DNA of 64,000 nt, taken from Antedon bifida (lineage: Eukaryota; Echinodermata; Crinoidea; Comatulida; Antedonidae). Both the position numbers and the translations under genes were made by a program. The notes beneath the pieces were generated by a model. The model saw only the letters and a list, made by a program, of their open reading frames with translations. It had not been told where the DNA came from and made no database searches. The DNA is taken from contig OY727096.1 in NCBI GenBank assembly GCA_963402885.1, forward strand, positions 24,657,820-24,721,819. The letters run 5' to 3'. Below, in pieces: positions 11,801 to 23,200 of this stretch. Each line of letters starts with the position of its first letter. The first letter of the stretch is position 1.

Positions 11801-14251
11801 CGACGAGATATTTTGTTTTTGTTTTCACACACAGGTTTACAAACCCTGTGAAATATCGGAAATATCCATCTTTTCAATACAATGCAATACAATAACACTT
11901 TATTATCCTAAAACTCCGAAATTGTAGTACAATTTCATAAAAATGTTAAAATACACACAAGGTAAACACAATCACAACTATCATAACAAATCCAAAATAT
12001 ATTAAAAGCAAGTAAAATTAGGTTCATATTGCACAGCATTTCCATTATCTTTTTAGAGTACTATTGTAGGATCTAACTGCAGAGGGAATGAATGATTTAT
12101 TATAGCCCTCAGTATTTATTTTTCTCATGATCACTAATCTGCAGCTTCGAGGACTAACTAAGAAAGATATTGAGTTTTATCACTCATGATATTTCTAATC
12201 TTTTTAAAAATAAAGTCATTTTTAAAATATCCAGTGGTGTGACTTGATTGCCTATAATCCTACTGGCTTGGTTAATGAATCTATATAACAGCTTCTTATC
12301 ACTTTCTATGAAAGAATTGTAAAAACAAATCGTACAGGAAGTCATAATACTTTGTACAATAGATTTATAAAAAGGATAACTTATTTTTAAGTTTACTATA
12401 AGTGTATTCAGATTATTTCTCAAATTTCAACTGATTATCTAGAACTACACCCAGATATTTATGATGATATCAACTCTTTCTATTTGTGTATTTGTTTATT
12501 TGATTTTTTTTTAACTTCAGTCTTATATTTAACATTGAAATCAATTAACATCTCTTTAGATTTACTAAAATTTAAATCTAAATAATTGTTTAAGCGTCAG
12601 GTGTTAAAAAGGTCAATATCTCAATATTTCACACTGTCATGCGCTAAATCCAAGCAAAGCAATCTAACAACAGGATGATGAAGTTTCCTTGCTAAGATAG
12701 GAACTCGTAACAGTCCTTTGATCTTATTTCTGGCGACAAATGCCTATAATCGTGTCGCAGCCACAGATAAACACTTTCACACGCTCCTGATCTTGTTGTT
12801 AGATTTCTTTGATTTAAGCAGGTGTGTGGCAGGGTTCTACTGGTTGTCTAAAACCTGTACCTGTAGCAATAGGAGTTCATCAGTTGTGTTTAACAGACAT
12901 ACGTCTTGAGGAACTGTTAAAAAAACAAAAAAACATTGAACATCCATGGGAGTTTGTGTAATTATAATGGTGTTAGTGATTTATATGTGTGTATCTTTTT
13001 TTACAAGCTTATTCTGAGCAATGTTTGAGTAAAGTAATTATTCCATAATGTCTGCTGATATTCTATTCATAACCTAATCTTTTAATTATTAGTAGTAATT
13101 TCCATAGAAAGATCAATTTATAATATTGTCTATCTTTTTCACACCATACATTTATATATTTGTTTTGTTTCACATTCCTATGAAATCTGTGACAAGAAAC
13201 AACAACTTTAAAGTGCAATTAGCTAAATTTCAAGATCAGGGTCTATTATTGGTCTTTTGAAATGCAGCCAAAACATCTGGAAAAGCCCTATTATGCCTAC
13301 TACTCAAAACTTGTTACCATATTTAGTCAATGTGGGATCCAGAGGCCAGGTAGATTTCCCCCTTCCTCATTTGACAGTCACAATGAAGTGGGGAAATTGA
13401 TGAAGACTAAAACATGCATCTATCGCGATACAAATGTCAGAAAAGTTTAAGACATTTTTGCAATAATTTATACTGTGTGCAAGGTTTGAATGCCAATAGT
13501 AAACTGTACGTCAATACTTACCACATTTTGGTATAGGACAACTACAGTTAGTTTGTGTGTATGTCATTTTTACCTCATAACCAAATGAACATGGTGGCGC
13601 AGTAACGTTTACACAATTGCATACTATAAATGATAAATAGGTACTATAGTAACATTGGCATGGTAGCGCATTAGTGCACAGACAATTTTATACTATACTG
13701 CATGCAATAGCATGTGGACAATTGCATACTTTATATGTTGGTTGCTATATAATAGTAAACATGGGCATGGAGGCACAGAAGCAGGTGAACAATTGCATCT
13801 AAACTTGACATAGTAGGGCAGTAACACGTTGTTAAGTGCATACTGTATATGTTGGGGCTATATAATAGTAAAAATGGGCATGGAGGCGCAGATACAGACG
13901 AACAATTGCATCTATACTGGACATAGTAGGGCAGTAGCACGTTGATAATTAAAATGAGAAACAGGTACTATAAAACAATCATAAAATAGCACCATACTGA
14001 TGAACCATATAATGGAAAGACATTAATCTTAAATTTAATTAAAATTGATGACTTACAACATTCATACTGGGGGCAGCAAACTCCGTCGACATTACGTGTG
14101 TTTAATGTTTTATCTGGTCCACATGTGGGAGGTAGTGCACACTGTATTTCACTAATAACAACCGTTTTGTTAATACATCTTCCCATTAAACATGCACTAA
14201 TCATCCACGCGTCATCAGTTTCATACCTTACACCTTGGTATTCACAATATA
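8839..14251 (-). CDS. Mucin B vWC modules and C-terminal cystine knot
   Basis: Exons: 14251-14057, 13623-13522, 12913-12861, 11692-11573, 11233-11147, 10696-10568, 9688-9646, 9134-8839 (stop TAA). vWC 1 ends DGVCCPQYEC. A second has CTVCNC and ends NGSCCGEC. A third has CETCKC and ends SGCCRTC. The last exon is the CT knot: GNCKSESS, SYCKGQCDSS, DDCKCCQF, RSCGCDDCSENN. CT knots of mucins and vWF dimerise through disulphides in the ER. Several exons are very small (53 and 43 nt) but keep phase. The 9134 acceptor is gttatcaatatattacag. Confidence 0.86.
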
Positions 14252-17200
14252 CTGTAAAAAATCAGACTTAAGTAAATTGTTTGTAATTACTGTTTCTGCT
14301 GAGTAACCAAATCTGTTTTTTAATACAGTTTTAAAAAAACCCGGTATTTTCTTGCCGTTAGAAACGGATCCACATAAAATGAAATGCTATAAAAAAATCT
14401 TTTAAAAATGTATACTGGTCTAGATCAAATACTGTTTTTTTGGAAACGGTTTCGTAAAGCAATTAAGCGGCACCGCAATCTATTTGTTTAAAAAAATAGT
14501 TTCAGAAAACCGTTCTTTTAGAATCTTTTCAGCAGAAACATTTGAAGTGACATATCAAGCGTAAATACCAATGCTTAGAACGGAAGGTTGTTGGGACACA
14601 TTCTATTGCTGTAGGTTGAAAGTTACAGTGCTTTTCATCCAGGTTTTATGCTTTGAAGGGTCTCCTTAAGCTGCGAAAACCAAGAAGTTGGTAATAGCTG
14701 GTAAATTACTCCCAATAGCCGACGATTGCATTAAACAGCATCTACTCTAAAGCTTGTTCCAACTAGCAACGCAATGTAAGAAAATGCGATGTTTGCAGCA
14801 CTGTTGCGCCATCAGTTTCCATTTGTGATTACGCAATACAGCATTTTGTGTTTAATATGTCGTTGCGTTGAGTTACGTGTTGCGTCGCTAGTGGGAGCAA
14901 CGCTGAAAGAGTAATTACTTACTGCAGACCTCAGGATTGACACACTGCCCAGTACTGTTCATAATGAATCCATCAGGACAGTAACATCCTTCAAGATCTG
15001 TCTGTTGGCAGACTTCTTGCTTACGGTCTTCCCACTCATCACATCCTTGTATAAGACAACCACCATGACATGCCTTGTACTCCATTGGCGCTTCACATTC
15101 AGGGTAGCCTACAAAATAATGAAATATCGTACGTTACTGTTGGTGTTCATTATCATTTATATATTTTCATATAATTACCTTTGCAGAAAAATAAATTAAG
15201 GTTCTTAAAAAAACATGCAAGAACATTATGCCGATTTGGGAATTTGTTTTCTCTTTCTAGGTATTGATTTTAAGTTAAGCATAACTGCAAACATCGTGGA
15301 CCTCTCAGTGTTTAAAATTGCTGTTGAATCATTTTTATGGTGTTGATATAAAAATTATCCTATTACAATAAAGTAACAAATAAACGTACTACAAATACCA
15401 ACTGCTTGTCTCCATTCAATACACATCCCTCCTTTTTCATTACACATCCTAGCATACGTTGCCAGTGTGTCACATGGACCCTGTCCACATGAGGTATCAT
15501 ACAGACATGCTTTATAATATGGCGTAGGATCTATCAGCATTTTACAGTTTGATAACGGTGATTGATAAAATGGGGCACATAGTTCTTCAGCTTCTTTGAT
15601 ATTATCGCTGCAAGTAGGTTTGGGAGGCTTGGTGCAATTTGAGCCCTCCACAAGCCAACTAAATCCAAATTCGTCTGTGTTTTCCGTGATCGTGCCATTC
15701 GGCATTGTCAAGTCATCAGAGGGGTCATGGTTACAGATTCCTAATTTAAAAAAAAACACCTTTGATTCATTTTATTGCACTAAAATAGATGAGAATAAGA
15801 TACAACATAATAGATACAACATAAGTATATTAGTAAATATAAGTATATTAATATATACAACAAATGTAGCACATACCACAAAGTCCTTCTGTTTGGTTAA
15901 AGTATCGACTGGAAGGTATCATTACAATGAAGGCATCACTGATATAGTCATACGTTACTTCCAAGTGTATGGCCTCAATGATTAATTGAACTTGGAAGAA
16001 GCCTTTTGGTTGGATTATGAATCCATGACCTTGGTACTTTGGAGGTACTGTTATCCAATCACCACCATCTATTGAGACCTAGTGCAAAAAAAAAAAATAA
16101 TCCAAAAAAATATGAAATTCCTCTGAGTCTGCCTATGTTTAATCTCGGAGAGAGCCTGCCATATCTCAACCGTGGTTGAATACTAACTCATTTACTCAGT
16201 ACTACCAAAAAAGGTCCATTGACGAATATTAAGAGTTGACCCTACTGAGGTACCTATTTTGCACCTAGGCAGACACAATCCGACAAGTTTTGCTTTCAAA
16301 CTCATGATCCCTGAATCAGATGTCTAAGGCCTATAATACACTGCACCATATGCCTTCACTAGAAGAACATTTTAATTTCGTTTACATTCAGTAACATTAA
16401 AAAATAATAATTTCAGACTTACTCGTCTTTCACGGGCAATTGTAGCATTGTGATTGTTATAGAACACAATAATCTCGTACACGCAAGAAGTCGTTGGTGC
16501 ATTTACACATTTCTCATTCGATGCATATATTTCAAAGTCATAGTTTGGTGAAGAGTGACGTGACAATACGTATGTACATTCTCCTTGGAAAGCAAAGTAT
16601 TTCTTGTCGTATGTAAAATAATGTGGATCACCATATCCCACACAAACACCTTGGCAAAAAAGGCATTTCAAAAATATGAAAAATGGCGAAAATACATTTC
16701 TTACTCTATTCTTCTCTTCTCTCATGGTACTTTTATACTATATTTCATGTGTAAAAATAAGACTTACAATCTTTGCATTGATCCCTATCAACACATTTTT
16801 CTCCATCCCTGACCTTGTCGGATGGACAGTAGCAACCTGGTGAAATTCCAGTCTTACAGTCCTCTACCAGTTGCCCTTTCAGATCACAAGTCCACTCGCA
16901 TGTACTACCACACTCTTTCCATATTTGATTTCCAGGGCATTTGGTGCTAGAAAGAGCTTTTTTAAGATTAAAAAAGAAGGGAATGGTGTAAATATATACT
17001 TTCTCAAGTCAACAAAATCTGTACAAGGCTTTAATAACCAGTATAATAAAAGTGGGATAGATCCTACCGTCTTTGATTATTTTCGGTCGCTAGTCATTTC
17101 GGCCCCTGGTTATGGAATGTTTAAATGCATTGTACGACAACTAGCAAGGTACCATTTAAAACATCCAAGCACAATTTCATCATCATCAGACCTTCACTTA

Positions 17201-20200
17201 CATTAAGTGAGAGGTGCATTCAACGTGATCAGTACTGTGTACTGCTGGTAATGTACTTACGACATATTTCTACCGTCCGCCAATCATAGCAACCAGTGTT
17301 TTCCGCATGGTTGTGGCATTCATACATAAACTGTTCAAATATTTCACATGCACAGGCATCTGCAACATCATCAAATTTAGGATCTGTTTTTGTAACTTTA
17401 GACTTTTCAACACAATCGCAAATATGCTGTTTACACATTCCTACATACTTGCTGATATCGACATACGGTTCACAGCGAGAAAAACCAGGTTCCCTAGAAA
17501 GTACAATTTATGATAAACATACATTAATTACATACTATTGATTATTTCTTTCCATGACAAATCAATTCAACCAGGGAAGAGTGAACTTCCCTTATTCAAC
17601 ACACTCAAAAACATTGTATGAAATTGTCATTTCGTTTGTTTGAATACTAGACACAATAATAATTTTACCATAGCAATGCAATTATGAAATAATTTGGCCA
17701 AAGAAAGTTGATTGTACATAAACAAAAAGTATATTAAAAACTGAAAAGGTCCGCCAGATAAAAAAAAATGAAAAAATAAATAAATACCATAGACGGTCAC
17801 AAATATTTGGAAGGTCTGGATAAACAGTTGAACAATTGTTACACTCATAGTCGTTGCAAACACACGTATCTCCTTCTGATGAAATTGAAACGACATCATC
17901 AGTTAAATCTCCATTAATTTTTCCACATAGACCCTCCAGTTTTCCTTTATATTTATTGGACACATCAATATTTAGTAGTGTGTTATCTTTCCATTTTATT
18001 GTTATGCCATTATTGGAGTCAATGATAATGGTATGTCCAATCTGCAAATAAAAACAATACTATCATGTGTATCTGCGAAATAAGGTGGATATACCGTATT
18101 ATATCTAGGCGTGGTGGTTCATGTCACATGATCGATTCTGCTAGCTACATGATGATTTATTAAGCAGTTTTATAAGGAAATTTATAATTGATTATTACAT
18201 CACATTCACCTATCTTGTTAACCTCATTACTGATACATCATTGTCATTGTCTTTGTGTGAGAGAGACCAGCAACTCATTTTTCTTATTCAATTCTTAATA
18301 ACATTTAAATATATAGATTAGTATGAAGGTCAACATTGGACTGTAAAATAGCATTTAATAATGGAAATAGATTCATTCATAGAGGAGAAAGATCTAAGGA
18401 TCTCTAACATTATACAATTAAAAGTAATTTAATTTTAGTTGTGAAAAGGCTGGAGTGGAGGGGCTCCATAACATTACCTGGATATGTTCTTGCCCTCCTT
18501 AGAAGATAAAAAAAGGACTTCTTAAGAGAACACCATAATCTCTGTTCCTGAATACATTATATGTTCAAAATTTAAATTATTATCTATTCTTATAAGGCAA
18601 CATTAAAACCATTGAAAATCATATATTTCTAGTGAAATAATAATTTCTGAAAAATATCTAAACGAACCAGTTTTACAGTGGCACCGGTATCTTCTTTTAA
18701 TTTCTGACTGAATGCTGAAATGGAGGCTCTATTGATGGGTACTGAGTTTATTCTGAACATGTCATCCAGTACAACAATGGAATATGTGCCAATAATCACT
18801 TCCAACTCAAAATCACAATGGCAACAGGAATTATTGTTTGTTGTTGGTCTACGAACTAAAAATTTAAATATAAAAAAGGTTTTTTTATACATTCTCTCTT
18901 GCCATTAGAAAAATGTTGACAATCTTGTAAGTATTGGAAATCTCCTTGAGAAAATTTCAAATCCATTAAATAAGCAGAAATTAAATTAAACAATACACTA
19001 CCTTTAACTTCAAGTACTGTATCTTGATCAACTGTTTGTGCAACAATGCTATCACAAACTTTAAAGTCAAATTTTGTTTCATCAAACAGAGTAAATGAGT
19101 CACAATAGAATTCACACGAATACTCAGGCGGTGGAGTAGATGTTGTAGTTCTTAATGTAGTTGATGTAGTTGTTGGTGATGTGGTGATTAATGTAGTTGT
19201 TGGTGATATAGTTGTTGATGTAGTTGTTGGTGATATAGTTGTTGGTGATATAGTTGTTGATGTAGTTGTTGGTGATGTAATGGTAGATGTAGTTGTTGGT
19301 GATGTAGTGGTTGATGTAGGTGTCGGTGATGTGGTGGTTAATGTAATTGTTGGTGATGTAGTGGTTGATGTAGTTGTTGGTGATGTGGTGGTTGATGTAG
19401 TTGTTGGTGATGTAGTGGTTGATGTCGTTGTGGGTGATGTAGTGGTTGATGTAGTTGTGGGTGATGTAGTGGTTGATGTAGTTGTGGGTGATGTAGTTGT
19501 GGGTGATGTAGTGGTTGATGTAGTGGTTGATGTAGTTGTTGGTGATGTAGTGGTTGATGTAGTTGTTGGTGATGTAGTGGTTGATGTAGTTGTGGGTGAT
19601 GTAGTGGTTGATGTAGTTGTGGGTGATGTAGTGGTTGATGTAGTTGTGGGTGATGTAGTGGTTGATGTAGTTGTGGGTGATGTAGTGGTTGATGTAGTTG
19701 TTGGTGCTGTAGTGGTTGATGTAGTTGTTGGTGATGTAGTGGTTGATGTAGTTGTTGGTGATGTAGTGGTTGATGTAGTTGTCGGTGATGTAGTGGTTGA
19801 TGTAATTGTGGGTGATGTAGTGGTTGATGTAGTTGTGGGTGATGTAGTGGTTGATGTAGTTGTGGGTGATGTAGTGGTTGATGTAGTTGTTGGTGATGTA
19901 GTGGTAGATGTAGTTGTTGGTGCTGTAGTGGTTGATGTAGTTGTTGGTGATGTAGTTGTTGATGTAGTTGTTGGTGATGTAGTGGTTGATGTAGTTGTGG
20001 GTGATGTAGTGGTTGATGTCGTTGTTGGTGATGTAGTGGTTGATGTAGTTGTGGGTGATGTAGTGGTTGATGTAGTTGTGGGTGATGTAGTGGTTGATGT
20101 AGTTGTGGGTGATGTAGTGGTTGATGTAGTTGTGGGTGATGTAGTGGTTGATGTAGTTGTTGGTGATGTAGTGGTTGATGTAGTTGTTGGTGATGTAGTG

Positions 20201-23200
20201 GTTGACGTAGTTGTGGGTGATGTAGTTGTGGGTGATGTAGTGGTTGATGTAGTTGTGGGTGATGTAGTGGTTGATGTAGTGGTTGATGTAGTTGTTGGTG
20301 CTGTAGTGGTTGATGTAGTTGTTGGTGATGTAGTGGTTGATGTAGTTGTTGGTGATGTAGTTGTTGGTGATGTAGTGGTTGATGTAGTTGTGGGTGATGT
20401 AGTGGTAGATGTAGTTGTTGGTGCTGTAGTGGTTGATGTAGTTGTTGGTGATGTAGTGGTTGATGTAGTTGTGGGTGATGTAGTGGTAGATGTAGTTGTT
20501 GGTGCTGTAGTGGTTGATGTAGTTGTTGGTGATGTAGTTGTTGATGTAGTTGTTGGTGATGTAGTGGTTGATGTAGTTGTGGGTGCTGTAGTGGTTGATG
20601 TAGTTGTGGGTGATGTAGTGGTTGATGTAGTTGTTGGTGATGTAGTGGTTGATGTAGTTGTGGTTGTTGTAGTTGTGGGTGCTGTAGTGGTTGATGTAGT
20701 TGTGGGTGATGTATTGGTTGATGTAGTTGTTGGTGATGTAGTGGTTGATGTAGTTGTGGGTGCTGTAGTGGTTGATGTAGTTGTTGGTGCTGTAGTGGTT
20801 GATGTAGTTGTTGGTGATGTAGTGGTTGATGTAGTTGTGGGTGATGTAGTGGTTGATGTAGTTGTGGGTGATGTAGTGGTTGATGTAGTTGTTGGTGATG
20901 TAGTGGTTGATGTAGTTGTTGGTGATGTAGTGGTTGATGTAGTTGTGGGTGATGTAGTGGTTGATGTAGTTGTGGGTGATGTAGTGGTTGATGTAGTTGT
21001 GGGTGATGTAGTGGTTGATGTAGTTGTTGGTGATGTAGTGGTTGATGTAGTTGTTGGTGACGTGGTGGTAAATGTAGTTGTCGGTGATATGGTGGTTGAT
21101 GTAGTTGTTGGTGCTGTAGTGGTTGATGTAGTTGTGGGTGCTGTAGTGGTTGATGTAGTTGTGGGTGATGTAGTGGTTGATGTAGTTGTTGGTGATGTAG
21201 TGGTTGATGTAGTTGTGGTTGATGTAGTTGTGGTTGATGTAGTTGTGGGTGCTGTAGTGGTTGATGTAGTTGTGGGTGATGTATTGGTTGATGTAGTTGT
21301 TGGTGATGTAGTGGTTGATGTAGTTGTGGGTGCTGTAGTGGTTGATGTAGTTGTTGGTGCTGTAGTGGTTGATGTAGTTGTTGGTGATGTAGTGGTTGAT
21401 GTAGTTGTGGGTGATGTAGTGGTTGATGTAGTTGTGGGTGATAGGGTGGTTGATGTAGTTGTTGGTGATGTAGTGGTTGATGTAGTTGTTGGTGATATAG
21501 TGGTTGATGTAGTTGTGGGTGATGTAGTGGTTGATGTAGTTGTGGGTGATGTAGTGGCTGATGTAGTTGTGGGTGATGTAGTGGTTGATGTAGTTGTGGG
21601 TGATGTAGTGGTTGATGTAGTTGTGGGTGATGTGGTGGTTGATGTAGTTGTTGGTGATGTAGTGGTTGATGGATTTGTTGGTGCTGTAGTGGTTGATGTA
21701 GTTGTAGTTGATGTAATGGTAGATGTAGTTGTTGGTGATGTAGTGGTAGATGTAGTTGTTGGTGCTGTAGTGGTTGATGTAGTTGTTGGTGATATAGTGG
21801 TAGACGTAATTGTTGGTGATGTAGTGGTTGATGTAGTTGTTGGTGATGTAGTGGTTGATGTAGTTATTGGTGACGTAGTGGTTGATGTAGTTGTTGATGT
21901 AGTTGTTGGTGATGTAGTGGTTGATGTAGTTGTTGGTGATGTAGTGGTTGATGTAGTTGTTTGTGTTGTTGGCATTTCAGTTGTCGATCTAGTTGTTGGT
22001 GCTGTAGTGGTATATGTAGTTGTGGGTGATGTAATTGTTGATGATGTAGTTGTCGGTGATTTAGTTGTTGATGTAGTCGTTAGTGTAGTCGTTGGTGATG
22101 TAGATGTTGGTGATGTAGTTGTTGGTGATGTAGTGGTTGATGTAGTTTTTGGTGATGTAGTGGTTGATGTAGTTGTTGGTGATGTAGTGGTTGATGTAGT
22201 TGTTGGTGACGTGGTGGTAAATGTAGTTGTCGGTGATAAGGTGGTTGATGTAGTTGTTGGTGATGTAGTGGTTGATGTAGGTGTTGGTGATGTAGTGGTT
22301 GATGTAGTTGTTGGTGATGTAGTGGTTGATGTAGTTGTTGGTGACGTGGTGGTAAATGTAGTTGTCGGTGATATGGTGGTTGATGTAGTTGTTGGTGATG
22401 TAGTGGTTAATTTAATTTGTTTTGGTGTTGGAATTCCAGTTGTCGATCCAGTTGTTGGTGCTGTAGTGGTATATGTAGTTGTTGGTGATGTAGTGGTTGA
22501 TGTAGTTGTTGCTGATGTAGTGGTTGATGTAGTCGTCGGTGATGTAGTGGTTGATGTAGTCGTTGGTGATGTAGTGGTTAATGTAGTTGTTGGTGATGTA
22601 GTTGTTGGTGATGAAGTTGTTGGTGATGTAGTGATTGATGTAGTCGTCGGTGATGTAGTGGTTGATGTAGTGGTTGGTAATGTAGTGGTTGATGTACTTG
22701 TGGGTGATGTAGTGGTTGATGTAGTTGTTGGTGATGTAGTGGTTGATGTAGTTGTGGGTGATGTAGTGGTTGATGTAGTTGTGGGTGATGTAGTGGTTGA
22801 TGTAGTTGTGGGTGATGTAGTGGTTGATGTAATTATTGTTGATGTAGTTGTTGGTGATGTAGTGGTTGATGTAGTTGTTGGTGATATAGTGGTTGATGTA
22901 GTTGTTGGTGATGTAGTGGTTGATGTAGTTGTGGGTGATGTAGTAGTTGATGTAATTGTTGATGATGTAGTTGTTGGTGATGTAGTGGTTGATGTAGTTG
23001 TTGGTGATGTACTGGTTGATGTAGTTGTTGGTGATGTAGTGGTTGATGTAGTTGTGGGTGATGTAGTGGTTGATGTAATTGTTGATGATGTAGTGGTTGA
23101 TGTAGTTGTTGGCGACGTGGTGGTAAATGTAGTTGTCGGTGATATGGTGGTTGATGTAGTTGTTGGTGATGTAGTGGGTGATGTAGTTGTTTGTGTTGTT

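Noticed and set aside
16289-16345. Possible further tRNA-derived SINE on the minus strand
   Set aside because: Only a loose resemblance to a B box and its flank. Too degenerate to support.
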